Assembly: GCF_003253735.1 (NCBI RefSeq)
Contig: NZ_QKYW01000002.1
Coordinates: 520,367 to 584,366, forward strand
DNA from: Pseudomonas sp. URMO17WK12:I2
GTDB lineage: Bacteria; Pseudomonadota; Gammaproteobacteria; Pseudomonadales; Pseudomonadaceae
Length of the DNA: 64,000 bases
Direction of reading: 5' to 3'
A program made the translations under genes and the position numbers. Below, piece after piece: positions 1 to 8,821 of this stretch. The notes under the pieces were generated by a model that saw only the letters and a list, made by a program, of their open reading frames with translations, ran no database searches and was not told the DNA's origin. Position 1 is the stretch's first letter. Every line of letters begins with the position of its first letter.

Positions 1-233
1 AGGTCGATGGTGCCGTTCTTCTGGGCGATGGCGAACAGGTAGGTGATGCCAACCAGGGTCAGGAACAGATCGGCGGGAAAGCCCGCCAGGACTTCCTTGC
101 CGCCCATACCCACCCAGATGCCGCCGACGATGAATGCCAATGCAAAACCAACGGCGCCCATGTTGATGGGCAGGGCCGTGGCCACGATGAACATGATCAC
201 CAGACCGATGATCGTTGCGATTTCCGGACTCAT
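1..233 (-). CDS. MatC-like malonate/dicarboxylate carrier, N-terminal part (runs off window)
   Basis: Only the first 77 residues are in the window; the gene continues beyond position 1. It starts with ATG at 231-233, behind a GGGGAGG ribosome site. The visible protein is very hydrophobic: one segment at residues 5-25, a second at about 28-50, then the stretch FPADLFLTLVGITYLFAIAQ. This resembles the N-terminal domain of the MatC dicarboxylate carrier family (inner-membrane malonate or C4-dicarboxylate uptake). It is the last gene of the minus-strand mdc cluster, so it probably imports malonate in place of the MadLM pair found in some pseudomonads. The substrate is inferred from context. Confidence 0.7.
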   Translation of the reverse strand, partial: MSPEIATIIGLVIMFIVATALPINMGAVGFALAFIVGGIWVGMGGKEVLAGFPADLFLTLVGITYLFAIAQKNGTID

Positions 234-321
234 ACGCCCTCCCCAGACACCTGGTTGGTTTCATCCGATGGCGACACGCCATCCATGGGTACTGCCTGGT
301 CTTGCGTTGCCGCGCGCCTGC

Positions 322-426
322 TCATGCGCGCCCCCAGGTGGTGCCCATCCGCTTCATGACGGCTAGCGGCGTGCTACGGCCGTGCAGAATGAAGGTGGCG
401 AGTGGAGTTCGTCGGTAGGTGATCAT
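322..426 (-). CDS. Possible small ORF between mdcH and the carrier gene
   Basis: A 34-codon frame begins with ATG at 424-426, seven bases after an AGGA Shine-Dalgarno motif. It encodes a basic peptide starting MITYRRTPLATFILHG and ends at TGA 322-324. It fills much of the 254 bp gap between mdcH and the downstream carrier. I recognise no family; it is not MadL, whose start is hydrophobic. It could be a leader peptide or a chance frame. Confidence 0.25.
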   Translation of the reverse strand: MITYRRTPLATFILHGRSTPLAVMKRMGTTWGRA

Positions 427-487
427 TGTTTTTATCCTCGTTGACGCATCGAAGTTATTGTTCTTGTGCTTCGGCAATCGGACGTTG

Positions 488-1423
488 TTATCGGCTCTGG
501 CTCACCTCCTGGCGCAACAGCGCCTCCAGCGTATCCAGGCGCGCGCCCTGAAAGGCGACGACCAGTGCAGGCTCGAACACACGCCGGGCCAGGCCACTGA
601 GCACGCTACCGGGCGGCAGTTCGAGGTGCAGCCGCACGCCCCGCTCGAACGCGGTTTGCAGAACGCCAGCCCAGTCGACGATCCGGCACATGTTGTTGGC
701 CAGGTCGTCGCGCAGGGCCTCGGGTTCGCTCAACAGCCGCGCGGTACTGCCGCTCAGGTAGCGCACGGCAGGACGCCGCAGTACAACCTCGGCGAACGCC
801 TCGCCCAGCCTGTCGGCCGGCTCGGCGAGCAGCACGCAATGCGAAGGCACACTGACTGTCAAAGGCTTCACGGCTCCTGCCCCGGCGGCCCGGGCGCGCT
901 CGCCCACGGCCTGCATCGCCGCGTGGCTACCGGCGATCACCAGCTGGTTTTCGGCGTTGATGTTGGCCAGGAACACCGGTGATTGCGGGCCGTTCACCTC
1001 GGCCAGCAAGCGCTCGATGGTATTCAGGTCGAGACCGAGGATCGCCGTCATGCCGTAGCCCTGGGGATAGGCCTGCTGCATCAGCTGGCCGCGCAGGGCA
1101 ACCAACCGCAGGGCATCGGCGAAACTCAGGGCATCGGCGGCGACCGCTGCAGCATAGGCGCCGATGGACAGGCCCGCGACGTAATCGGGCGACTGACCAC
1201 GCGCCTTCAACAGGCGCGCACCCGCCACCCCGGCAATCAGCAGGCACAGTTGCACGGCGCGGGTGCCTTGCAACGCCTCGGCAGAATCCAGCTCGGCAAG
1301 TGGCTGGCCAAGCACTGCCTCGGCCTCCCCCAGGCACGCCTGAACGATGGGCTCAGCCGGCAAATCGTGCAGCATGCCGGGGTGCTGCGCACCCTGGCCG
1401 GGGAAGGCCCAGAGCGTACTCAT
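488..1423 (-). CDS. mdcH: Malonate decarboxylase epsilon subunit (malonyl-CoA:ACP transacylase)
   Basis: A 311-residue acyltransferase of the FabD type. It starts MSTLWAFPGQGAQHPGM, with the FPGQG motif at residues 6-10. The nucleophile motif GLSIG lies near residue 95 and the catalytic His in the VPSHC segment near residue 200. In malonate decarboxylase this subunit loads malonyl from malonyl-CoA onto the acyl-carrier subunit MdcC during activation. I chose ATG at 1421-1423 because it overlaps the mdcG stop by four bases (ATGA) and gives the family N-terminus; a longer frame would run deep into mdcG. It is the last enzyme gene of the operon. Confidence 0.93.
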   Translation of the reverse strand: MSTLWAFPGQGAQHPGMLHDLPAEPIVQACLGEAEAVLGQPLAELDSAEALQGTRAVQLCLLIAGVAGARLLKARGQSPDYVAGLSIGAYAAAVAADALSFADALRLVALRGQLMQQAYPQGYGMTAILGLDLNTIERLLAEVNGPQSPVFLANINAENQLVIAGSHAAMQAVGERARAAGAGAVKPLTVSVPSHCVLLAEPADRLGEAFAEVVLRRPAVRYLSGSTARLLSEPEALRDDLANNMCRIVDWAGVLQTAFERGVRLHLELPPGSVLSGLARRVFEPALVVAFQGARLDTLEALLRQEVSQSR

Positions 1424-2052
1424 GCCGCCACCTGTTGCAGCTGCCACGGATCGCTGACCAGCAGCGGGCCGTTCTGGGTTTTCAGCAACACGCGCGGCGC
1501 CTCGCCGGCCCATTCGCGCAGTGCCACGGCGCCGTGCGGGGTCTCCAGTTGCAGATCGATACGCCCCGGCGCTTCATCCAGCAGGCGGCACAGGGTACGC
1601 GCCCACTCGCGTGTCAGGTGGTGGGGTGCACGTACCTGCAGATCGAGATCGCTGCCCGGGTGTGCGGCGCTGATACCGCTGGCCAACTCGAAGCCGAGAC
1701 TGCCGGTCACGCCCCAGCTCAGGCCAAGGTCGTCGAGACGTGGCGCCAACTGGCTCAGGGCTCGCAGCGCCGGCCAATGTGGCTGAGCGTGATTGCACCA
1801 GCGCCCGGCCCAGGCCACAGCCTGCGGGCTGACCAGGCGGCTGATCTCGCTCAGGCGCATCCAGGCGGCATGTCGTTGTTCACGCGCGCCGCCACGGATA
1901 CCCACCGCAACCCAGCCGGGCTCGGCCGGCGCTCTACGCACCACTACCGGCACATGCCCACCCAGGGCGGCGCGAGCCCAGGCTGGTGCCTCCTCTGGCA
2001 ATTGCTCGGGGCGCAGGCCCCAGAGCAGATCATGTGGACGGGGGGAGTGCAT
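1420..2052 (-). CDS. mdcG: Phosphoribosyl-dephospho-CoA transferase (malonate decarboxylase holo-ACP synthase)
   Basis: A 210-residue protein beginning MHSPRPHDLLWGL. MdcG attaches the 2'-(5''-phosphoribosyl)-3'-dephospho-CoA group, made by MdcB, to a serine of apo-MdcC. The nucleotidyltransferase-like signature is visible: GVTGSLGFELASG at about residues 125-137, followed by SDLDLQV with the metal-binding Asp pair. ATG at 2050-2052 lies just after the mdcE stop; a start five codons upstream would overlap mdcE more. The end overlaps mdcH by four bases, so translation is probably coupled. Confidence 0.92.
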   Translation of the reverse strand: MHSPRPHDLLWGLRPEQLPEEAPAWARAALGGHVPVVVRRAPAEPGWVAVGIRGGAREQRHAAWMRLSEISRLVSPQAVAWAGRWCNHAQPHWPALRALSQLAPRLDDLGLSWGVTGSLGFELASGISAAHPGSDLDLQVRAPHHLTREWARTLCRLLDEAPGRIDLQLETPHGAVALREWAGEAPRVLLKTQNGPLLVSDPWQLQQVAA

Positions 2053-2060
2053 GACGCCTC

Positions 2061-2873
2061 CTACCACTGCGCGCGCAGCAGCTCGCGCACTTGTGCGGAG
2101 GCCGCACGGTTGGCGGCGCCCAGACGGTTGCGCAAGTCACGGGGGCTGGCGGCGATATCGGCCAGCGCACGGCCCAGAGCGGCCCGCACGCGGGTCAGGT
2201 CGGCGGCCGTCGGCTGCATCACTTGCTCCACGTCGAGCATCTCGGCGAGCAGACCGAGCGAGGCATAGTTGTCCAGGTCGTAGGCCATCGGCGGCACGCT
2301 GGCGGCCAGTGCCTCCAGCTCGTCGACGCTGCGCAGGGTGATCCGCGCGGCAGCCGCCTTGCCCATGGCATGCACCATGACGCCCGGATCACGCAGCGCG
2401 ATCAAACGATTGGCCTGGTAGCCGTGGGCCAGGAAGGCGCCGGACATCGCCTTGCCCACCAGCAGGCCGATTACCGCGTGCCCAGCCAGGCGGGCACGGG
2501 CATAGGCGTCCACCGCACCGGCGAGCGCCTGGTGGATGCCATAGGCCTCCTCGCGGCGCCCGTAAGCCTGGCTCGGTACGTCGACGATGGCGATCAGTGC
2601 GCGCTTGGTCGCCTTGTCGCGATCCGCCTCGATGGCTTCATCCACGGCCTGGGCCAGGCCCCAGCCTTCGAGCAGGCCGACCTCGCCGTTGCGAGCCCGG
2701 GGAAAGGGGTTGCCGGCATCGGCGATCACCGCCAGATAGCGCAACGGCTGGCCGGCCAGCTCGCCGTCGGCTACCCGTAGCGAGGCGGGCAGCCCGGAAA
2801 TCGGCTGCGCGTTGCCGGCCAAGGCGTTGAACCAATGCAGGCCGCGTTGTTGCTGTGCAGTCGTCATGTTCAT
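2061..2873 (-). CDS. mdcE: Malonate decarboxylase gamma subunit
   Basis: A 270-residue carboxyltransferase-fold protein of the crotonase superfamily. With MdcD it decarboxylates malonyl-S-ACP to acetyl-S-ACP in the cytoplasm. Supporting segments are AVIGLLVGKAMSGAFLAHG at about residues 132-150, with the glycine-rich oxyanion-hole region, and DPGVMVHAMGK after it. The ATG at 2871-2873 overlaps the mdcD stop as ATGA; a second ATG two codons later is possible. Length and position match mdcE of Pseudomonas and Acinetobacter mdc operons. Confidence 0.94.
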   Translation of the reverse strand: MNMTTAQQQRGLHWFNALAGNAQPISGLPASLRVADGELAGQPLRYLAVIADAGNPFPRARNGEVGLLEGWGLAQAVDEAIEADRDKATKRALIAIVDVPSQAYGRREEAYGIHQALAGAVDAYARARLAGHAVIGLLVGKAMSGAFLAHGYQANRLIALRDPGVMVHAMGKAAAARITLRSVDELEALAASVPPMAYDLDNYASLGLLAEMLDVEQVMQPTAADLTRVRAALGRALADIAASPRDLRNRLGAANRAASAQVRELLRAQW

Positions 2874-3721
2874 GCTCCCTGGTAGGCGCTGCGCACGGCA
2901 GCGGCATCGGCCTGGACGGCGGTATCGACGGCGCGCAGGCGCTGCAGGAACCAGGCATGGCGACGGCTGCGTTCCTGGGCCGGTTTGCCCTTTGCGAACA
3001 GGCCATGCAGTTCGCTGCGAATCGCCTCGACGTCATCGCTTACGTAGCCATCGACCAAGCCGCTGGCATGGCGTTGCTCGCCGCCGGTGAGGCTCCAGAT
3101 AAAGGGGCGGTCGCGCGAGTCGTACTCATCGATACCCGCCTCCTGCTCGATCACCTGGGGGCCGTTGAGGCCCAGGCGCGCCTCGCGGGTGACCAGCAGG
3201 TAGCTGCACAACCCGGCAGCGATGGACATGCCGCCGAAGCAGCCGACCGGCCCGGCCACCAGGCCGATAACCGGCTGGTACTGGCGCAGCTCGACGATGG
3301 CAGCCTGGATCTCGGCAATGGCCGCCAGGCCCAGGTTGGCTTCCTGCAGGCGCACGCCGCCGGTTTCCAGCAGCAGCACGGCGCGGGTGGGCGTGCCATT
3401 GCGGTTGTCTTCGGCGGCCAGCTCCAGGGCGCCGGCGATCTTCGCCCCGCCCACTTCGCCGAGGCTGCCACCCTGGAAGGCACCCTCGATGGCGATCACC
3501 ACGGCAGGCTGGCCATCGATCGATCCCTTGGCCACCACCACGCCGTCATCGGCCTGGGGCACGATGCCCTGCCTGGGCAGCCAGGGCGACATCAGCCGGG
3601 CGAAGGGGTCGAGCAGCTCACGGAAGCTGCCGGCATCGAGCAGTGCGCGGGCCCGTTGACGGGCACCCAGCTCGGTAAAGCTGCGCTGCGCCAGGAGGCG
3701 CTGGATGTTCTGCTCAGCCAT
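2870..3721 (-). CDS. mdcD: Malonate decarboxylase beta subunit
   Basis: A 283-residue carboxyltransferase-fold subunit, partner of MdcE in decarboxylating malonyl-S-ACP. The pattern GGSLGEVGGAKIAGALELA (about residues 83-101) and VAGPVGCFGGMSIAAGLC (about residues 154-171) are the acyl-binding glycine-rich loops expected for this family. It starts MAEQNIQRLLAQRSFTELG. The start overlaps mdcC by eight bases and the end overlaps mdcE by four, so the genes are tightly packed in one transcript. Confidence 0.95.
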   Translation of the reverse strand: MAEQNIQRLLAQRSFTELGARQRARALLDAGSFRELLDPFARLMSPWLPRQGIVPQADDGVVVAKGSIDGQPAVVIAIEGAFQGGSLGEVGGAKIAGALELAAEDNRNGTPTRAVLLLETGGVRLQEANLGLAAIAEIQAAIVELRQYQPVIGLVAGPVGCFGGMSIAAGLCSYLLVTREARLGLNGPQVIEQEAGIDEYDSRDRPFIWSLTGGEQRHASGLVDGYVSDDVEAIRSELHGLFAKGKPAQERSRRHAWFLQRLRAVDTAVQADAAAVRSAYQGA

Positions 3722-4013
3722 GGTTTAGTTCCTCCAGGCCCTGCTCCAAACGCAGGCGCACCACGCCAGGCGTGGCGCCGAAATCATGGATGGCGATATT
3801 CAGCGCCGGCAGTTGCTGCTCACGGAACATGCGCTCGAACAGCAGTTGCCAGCGTGGCGCGCTGCCGTTGACCGAGGTGACCACCTCGATGGCCAGGGTG
3901 CCGGCCTGGCCGGGTTCGAACAGCACTTCCAGGTCGCCGGAGCCAACGCAGCCCACCAGCGCGCGGCCCTTGGCCGGCTGCCCGGCGGGGAATTGAAAAG
4001 ACAGGGTTTCCAT
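3714..4013 (-). CDS. mdcC: Malonate decarboxylase acyl-carrier (delta) subunit
   Basis: A 99-residue acyl-carrier protein starting METLSFQFPAGQP. The modified serine is almost certainly in VGCVGSGDLEVLFE at about residues 19-32; the GSGDLE motif is the site where MdcG attaches the phosphoribosyl-dephospho-CoA arm. The arm carries acetyl and malonyl groups between MdcA, MdcD/E and MdcH. ATG at 4011-4013 was chosen because it follows the mdcB stop by one base and gives the normal family length. A longer upstream frame has the composition of an antisense shadow. Confidence 0.93.
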   Translation of the reverse strand: METLSFQFPAGQPAKGRALVGCVGSGDLEVLFEPGQAGTLAIEVVTSVNGSAPRWQLLFERMFREQQLPALNIAIHDFGATPGVVRLRLEQGLEELNHG

Positions 4014-4014
4014 T

Positions 4015-4893
4015 TCACAGACTCCCAAGCTGCGCCGGCAGACCATGCTGCAGGCGGTCGAGGAACAGGGTGGCGGCGAGCAGATCGGCCGCGCCGCCAG
4101 GCGAGGCACGCAGGTGCAACATGTCACGCTCCAGCTCGCGCAGGCGGCGACGGCCATCGAGACTGGCGCAGCCACCGGCGGCGAGCACCGCGCGGGCGCC
4201 GCTCTGCATGCGGGTCAACCCGGTCATGCCGGCGCGATACAGCACGCAGGTGTCGGCCAGTTGGGTCATGATTGCCAGCAGCGCATCCAGCCGAGCGTTC
4301 TGCTCCCCCGCCCTGGCAGCGCGGCTGCGCGCCAGTTGCGGCAACGCCTGCTGGATCACCGCCGGGAAGCCGAGCTGCGCTTCCGCGCGCGCGCCATGCA
4401 CGCCGTACAGGCTACAGACCTGGGCGCCATGGCTGGCGCCGGTGAAGGGCGCCGCGCGGTCATCGAGCAAGGCCAGGCGGGCGGCACGCAGGGCGACCTG
4501 GGCCGGTGTCAGCTCGCGGACATTCAGCGCAGCCGCGGCGCTGAGCAGCCCCAGCGCCCAGATCGCGCCGCGATGGGTGTTGACGCCGCCGGTGACGCGC
4601 AGCATCTCTTCCTCGCCTTCGCGACCGATGCGGCCCACCTCTTCACGCAGGCGCAGATCGATCTCACCGCGTTGCTGCGCGGCTTCGGCCATGGCCTTGA
4701 AACTGGGCCACAGCGCCAACGCCGAGGCATGCATCAGGCCCAGGTGCAAATCGCTGTGCGCGCCGCTACCACGCCGGTCGACCAGGCCCGGCTTGGGCGA
4801 CAGGTCGGCCTCGTCGATCAGCGCGTCGACGGCGAGGTCGGCCAGCCAATCCCCCAACGAGAGCTGGGGCTGAATTGCAGTCAGTGCCTTCAT
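4015..4893 (-). CDS. mdcB: Triphosphoribosyl-dephospho-CoA synthase
   Basis: A 292-residue protein of the CitG/MdcB family. It joins ATP and 3'-dephospho-CoA to make the prosthetic-group precursor of MdcC. Family signatures are visible: [19 protein letters not shown] near residues 30-48, the [12 protein letters not shown] segment near residue 102, and [10 protein letters not shown] near residue 220. The start ATG (4891-4893) shares one base with the mdcA stop (TGATG). Upstream in-frame codons belong to the mdcA 3' end and are not used. Confidence 0.94.
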   Translation of the reverse strand: MKALTAIQPQLSLGDWLADLAVDALIDEADLSPKPGLVDRRGSGAHSDLHLGLMHASALALWPSFKAMAEAAQQRGEIDLRLREEVGRIGREGEEEMLRVTGGVNTHRGAIWALGLLSAAAALNVRELTPAQVALRAARLALLDDRAAPFTGASHGAQVCSLYGVHGARAEAQLGFPAVIQQALPQLARSRAARAGEQNARLDALLAIMTQLADTCVLYRAGMTGLTRMQSGARAVLAAGGCASLDGRRRLRELERDMLHLRASPGGAADLLAATLFLDRLQHGLPAQLGSL

Positions 4894-6560
4894 CACCAGC
4901 TCCTGAACTTGGCGGGCGGGTTGTACAGGCCGCCGGACCACTCGACCAGCTCGGCGATGCTCTTGGCCGCGAGCAGCTCGCGGCTGGCATCGGTGCGACG
5001 GATGCCGAGGTCTTCGGGCAGGGCGATCAAGCCGTCGCGGCGCATGCGCGCGGTGTCTTTCGGGTCATGGCGCAGGCCGATGGCGGTGACGCCAGCTACG
5101 GCGGCGATCATCTCCTGGCGTTCTTCCAGGGAGCGCGCCTTGTACAGGTAGGCGATGCCTTCCTCGGTGAGCAGGTGGGTGACGTCGTCGCCATAGATCA
5201 TGATCGGCGCCAGCGGCATGCCGGCCTTCTTCGCCACATCGACGGCATCCAGACGCTCGACGAAGGTCGGTTTGCCGCCCTCCTGAAAGGTCTCGACCAT
5301 CTGCACCACCAGCTTCTTGCCGCGTTCGAGCAGGGTCACCGGGCCTTCGCCGCCTGGGGTAGCCATGTCCAGCCAGGCCGGCGTGCTGTGGCGGCGGCCG
5401 CGGGGGTCGTGGCCCATGTTCGGCGCGCCGCCGAAGCCGGCCAGGCGCCCACGGGTGACGGTGGAGGAATGGCCGTCGCCATCGACTTGCAAGGTCGCGC
5501 CGATAAACAGGTCGACGGCGTACTGCCCGGCCAGCTGGCACATCATGCGGTTGGAGCGCATCGAGCCGTCGCGGCCGGTGAAGAACACGTCCGGGCGCTG
5601 GGCGATATAGCCTTCCATGCCCAGTTCGGTGCCGAAGCAGTGCACGCTTTGCACCCAACCGGTTTCGATGGCCGGAATCAACGTCGGGTGCGGGTTGAGC
5701 GTCCAGTTGCGGCAGATCTTGCCCTTCAGCCCCAACGATTCGCCGTAGGTCGGCAGGATCAGCTCGATGGCCGCGGTATTGAAGCCGATGCCGTGGTTGA
5801 GCGATTGGACGTTGTGTTTTTCGTAGATGCCACGGATCGCCATCATCGCCATCAGCACGTGCACCGGCTTGATATGGCGCGGGTCGCGGGTGAACAGCGG
5901 CTCGATATAGAACGGCTTGTCGGCCACCACCACGAAGTCGACCCAGGAAGCAGGAATGTCCACCCGCGGCAGCTCGTCGACGATCTCGTTGACCTGGAAG
6001 ATCACGATGCCATCGGAAAACGCGGTGGGCTCGACCAGCGCCGGGGTGTCTTCGGTGCTCGGGCCGGTGTAGATATTGCCTTGGCGGTCAGCCTGAAAGC
6101 CGGCAACCAGCGCGACATTGGGGATCAGGTCCACCAGCAGGCGCGAGTAGAGTTCGATGTAGGTATGGATGGCGCCGACTTCGAGCAGGCCGTCTTCGAG
6201 CAACTGGCCGATGCGCAGGCTCTGCGGCCCGGCGAAGGAGAAGTCGAGCTTGCGCGCGATACCGCGCTCGAACAGGTCGAGGTGCTCGGCGCGGCTGACG
6301 CTGGGCATGATCATGTGCAGATCGTGCAGGCGGCCGGGGTCGGCCTGGGCCAGGGAGCGGGAGAGGAAGTCCGCCTGCTTCTGGTTGTTGCCTTCGAGCA
6401 CCACGCGATCGCCGGGGGCGATGAGCGCTTCGAGGGCGGCGACGATCCTGTCGCCCGGCAGCACCACGCCATCGGCTAGGTGACGCACCTGATCGAGGCG
6501 CCGCGCCTTCTCCGCGCGACGGCGCGACCACTGCGGCGGTGGGGATATTGTTGTTGTCAT
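4893..6560 (-). CDS. mdcA: Malonate decarboxylase alpha subunit
   Basis: A 555-residue acetyl-S-ACP:malonate ACP transferase, the CoA-transferase-like subunit that exchanges malonate for the acetyl group on MdcC. It starts [20 protein letters not shown]. Visible blocks include [16 protein letters not shown] near residue 55 and the glycine-rich [18 protein letters not shown] near residue 370. ATG at 6558-6560 is preferred over an upstream GTG at 6570-6572, because TGGAGT sits at a normal Shine-Dalgarno distance before it. It is the first gene of the mdcABCDEGH operon and faces a divergent TyrR-type regulator. Confidence 0.96.
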   Translation of the reverse strand: MTTTISPPPQWSRRRAEKARRLDQVRHLADGVVLPGDRIVAALEALIAPGDRVVLEGNNQKQADFLSRSLAQADPGRLHDLHMIMPSVSRAEHLDLFERGIARKLDFSFAGPQSLRIGQLLEDGLLEVGAIHTYIELYSRLLVDLIPNVALVAGFQADRQGNIYTGPSTEDTPALVEPTAFSDGIVIFQVNEIVDELPRVDIPASWVDFVVVADKPFYIEPLFTRDPRHIKPVHVLMAMMAIRGIYEKHNVQSLNHGIGFNTAAIELILPTYGESLGLKGKICRNWTLNPHPTLIPAIETGWVQSVHCFGTELGMEGYIAQRPDVFFTGRDGSMRSNRMMCQLAGQYAVDLFIGATLQVDGDGHSSTVTRGRLAGFGGAPNMGHDPRGRRHSTPAWLDMATPGGEGPVTLLERGKKLVVQMVETFQEGGKPTFVERLDAVDVAKKAGMPLAPIMIYGDDVTHLLTEEGIAYLYKARSLEERQEMIAAVAGVTAIGLRHDPKDTARMRRDGLIALPEDLGIRRTDASRELLAAKSIAELVEWSGGLYNPPAKFRSW

Positions 6561-6651
6561 CGATGACTCCACGAGTTCCGCTGTCGTGAGGGCACCTTAG
6601 GAGTCGCCGCACAGGCTATCAATCAAGCCCGGTGGTAGATCATTACGATCA

Positions 6652-6675
6652 GGTTAACGATTCGCAGCGGTTAAC
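6652..6675. promoter_or_regulatory. Paired GGTTAAC direct repeat between mdcA and the divergent regulator
   Basis: GGTTAAC occurs at 6652-6658 and again at 6669-6675, 17 bp apart, in the 171 bp space between the two divergent starts. Each core GTTAAC is also palindromic. This is a candidate operator for the TyrR-like protein or another regulator of mdc. It does not match the classical TyrR box (TGTAAA-N6-TTTACA). Confidence 0.4.
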
Positions 6676-6731
6676 AGCGGCAGCGCAGACCGGGCATACT
6701 GCGCCACTGTTATCCCCTCGCCCGGCCCGTC

Positions 6732-8264
6732 ATGCGCATTCACGTCACCTTCATCGACCGCGTTGGAATCACCCAGGAAGTGCTCGCCCTGCTGGGCAGT
6801 CGCAACCTCAACCTCGACGCCGTGGAGATGGTGCCGCCCAACGTCTACATCGACGCGCCGACCCTCAGCGCCGCAGTGCTCGAGGAGTTGCGCGATGCGC
6901 TGTTCAAGGTGCACGGCGTGCAGGCGGTGAAAGTGGTGGATATCCTGCCCGGGCAACGCCGGCGTTTGCAGCTCGACGCGTTGCTGGCCGCCATGGGCGA
7001 TCCGGTACTGGCCGTCGATGATGGCGGCCGCGTGCTGCTGGCCAACCCGGCGCTGATTGCCCTGTGTGGGCGTGAGCCGGAGGGCGAGGCGCTGGGCGAG
7101 CTGTTCGCCGATGCCGATTTGCAGCAGGCGCTGCTCGACCAGCGCTTTCGTCTGCCACTTCGCGAAGTGACCCTCAATGGTCAGGCACTGTTGCTCGAGG
7201 CCACGCCGATCAGCGAAGCCGCCGAAGCCGGGCAGCTGGCTGGCGCCCTGCTCACGCTCTACGAGCCCAGCCGCATCGGCGCGCGCCTGGCGGCGCTGCA
7301 CCATGATCATGCTGAAGGCTTCGACTCTCTGCTTGGCGATTCGACCCCGATCCGTACGCTGAAAGCGCGAGCGCAGCGGGTAGCGACGCTGGATGCGCCG
7401 CTGCTGATCCATGGCGAAACCGGTACTGGCAAGGAGCTGGTGGCACGTGCCTGTCATGCCCTGAGCCCACGCCATGGCGCGCCATTCCTGGCGCTCAACT
7501 GCGCGGCCCTGCCGGAGAGCCTCGCCGAAAGCGAGCTGTTCGGCTACGCCCCCGGCGCCTTCACCGGTGCCCAGCGCGGTGGCAAGCCCGGGCTGCTGGA
7601 GCTGGCCAATCACGGCACGGTGTTTCTCGACGAGATCGGCGAGATGTCTCCTTACCTGCAGGCCAAACTGCTGCGTTTTCTCAGTGACGGCACCTTTCGC
7701 CGGGTAGGCGGCGAGCGCGAGGAGCGCGTCAACGTGCGCATCATCAGCGCCACTCACCGTGATCTGGAACGCATGGTGGCCGAAGGGGAATTTCGCGAGG
7801 ATCTGTTCTACCGCCTCAACGTGCTGAACCTGCAGGTGCCACCGCTGCGCGAACGCGGCCAGGACATCGTGCTGCTCGCCCGGCACTTCATGCAGCAGGC
7901 GTGCGCGCAGATCCAGCGCACCCAGTGCCGCCTGACGCCCGATACCTACCCGGCCCTGCTCGGCAATCGCTGGCCGGGCAACGTGCGCCAGTTGCAGAAC
8001 GTGATTTTCCGGGCAGCCGCCATCTGCGAGAGCAATCTGGTGCAGATCGGTGACCTGGACATCGCCGGAACGGCAGTGGCCCAGCAGCAGGCGGGGGGTG
8101 AAGTGACCAGCCTGGAAGCGGCCGTATCAGCCTTCGAAAAGGACTTGTTAGAAACGTATTACGCCAGCCATCCCTCGACGAGGCAGCTAGCCGCGCGTCT
8201 GCAGACCTCACATAGCGCCATCGCCACGCGGCTGCGCAAATACGGAATCATGGCCAATCGCTAG
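6732..8264 (+). CDS. TyrR/PhhR-family sigma-54-type transcriptional regulator, probable mdc regulator
   Basis: A 510-residue regulator with the TyrR layout: N-terminal ACT-like domain (residues 1-75, MRIHVTFIDRVGITQEVLAL), a PAS-like domain (about 78-190), a central AAA+ domain with Walker A GETGTGKE near 230 and Walker B-type VFLDEIGE near 297, and a TyrR-type HTH at the C-terminus. It retains the sigma-54 contact loop GAFTGA near residue 275, which E. coli TyrR lacks. It is divergent from mdcA with 171 bp between starts. In P. aeruginosa the gene next to mdcA encodes a LysR-type protein, as I recall, so this is a different arrangement. Classical PhhR controls aromatic amino acid catabolism; a role in malonate use is inferred from position only. 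Confidence 0.85.
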   Translation: MRIHVTFIDRVGITQEVLALLGSRNLNLDAVEMVPPNVYIDAPTLSAAVLEELRDALFKVHGVQAVKVVDILPGQRRRLQLDALLAAMGDPVLAVDDGGRVLLANPALIALCGREPEGEALGELFADADLQQALLDQRFRLPLREVTLNGQALLLEATPISEAAEAGQLAGALLTLYEPSRIGARLAALHHDHAEGFDSLLGDSTPIRTLKARAQRVATLDAPLLIHGETGTGKELVARACHALSPRHGAPFLALNCAALPESLAESELFGYAPGAFTGAQRGGKPGLLELANHGTVFLDEIGEMSPYLQAKLLRFLSDGTFRRVGGEREERVNVRIISATHRDLERMVAEGEFREDLFYRLNVLNLQVPPLRERGQDIVLLARHFMQQACAQIQRTQCRLTPDTYPALLGNRWPGNVRQLQNVIFRAAAICESNLVQIGDLDIAGTAVAQQQAGGEVTSLEAAVSAFEKDLLETYYASHPSTRQLAARLQTSHSAIATRLRKYGIMANR

Positions 8265-8320
8265 GATGAGCGGGGGCTTCCAACCGCGAAGGCAGAAGCA
8301 CCCACGCCCGTAATCAGCGC

Positions 8321-8719
8321 TTACTGACCGGAACCACCGGCGCCGCCGCTAGCGCCGCCAGCGCCACCTGCACCGCCAGTACCACCACCGGTGCTACCAG
8401 CACCAGTACCTGTGCCGGAGCCTGCACCGCCAGTACCGCCACCGTTGGTACCGGTACCGCCTGGCATCGGATCGGCGCCCGCCCCCGTGCCGTTGCCCGT
8501 ACCGGTACCTGTACCCGGCGTGGTGGTAGTGCCATCGGTGCCGGGCGCCGGTGTGCCGGGCGTCATCATGCCGTTATCGGTAGGCGGAGCCCCCGGGGTG
8601 GTCGACTGCTGCGGCGTGGTAGTGCCCGGTGCCGGTGCGCTGGAATCCGCAACGGCAGGCAGAACGGCGCCGGCCAGCAGGCCGCTGAGTACGAGGGCAG
8701 GAATCTTCATCTTGTTCAT
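8321..8719 (-). CDS. Exported Gly/Thr/Pro-rich low-complexity protein
   Basis: A 132-residue protein. It has a signal peptide (MNKMKIPALVLSGLLAGAVL, likely cleaved after PAVA-D) and then almost only Gly, Thr, Pro, Ala, Ser, Asn and Asp, with runs such as GTGTGTGNGTGAG. There is no cysteine and no recognisable domain. ATG at 8717-8719 has AAGGTGA upstream at proper spacing. Such proteins are usually called hypothetical; a periplasmic or surface location is likely. Function is unknown. Confidence 0.7.
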   Translation of the reverse strand: MNKMKIPALVLSGLLAGAVLPAVADSSAPAPGTTTPQQSTTPGAPPTDNGMMTPGTPAPGTDGTTTTPGTGTGTGNGTGAGADPMPGGTGTNGGGTGGAGSGTGTGAGSTGGGTGGAGGAGGASGGAGGSGQ

Positions 8720-8821
8720 TGTCGTCACCTTATCCAGTTGGTGTGGAAGCTCTCTCGCTTTCATCGAAGAAAACGAACGCTCCCTACACCCGACTGGCTG
8801 CAGTTCAACAATGTTCGTCAA

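Noticed and set aside
4919..4930. TTGTACA motif inside mdcA as a LitR site
   Set aside because: It is inside coding sequence and unpaired; single TGTACA copies are expected by chance.
6561..6731. Possible sigma-54 promoter for mdcA
   Set aside because: TGGCGCAGTATGCC on the mdcA strand resembles the -24/-12 pattern, but the spacing between GG and GC is too short and the site is over 100 bp from the start.
8321..8719. Tandem DNA repeat or CRISPR-like array in the Gly/Thr-rich gene
   Set aside because: The GGTACC/GGTGCC-rich stretch has no constant repeat unit or spacer; it reflects codon bias in a low-complexity protein.
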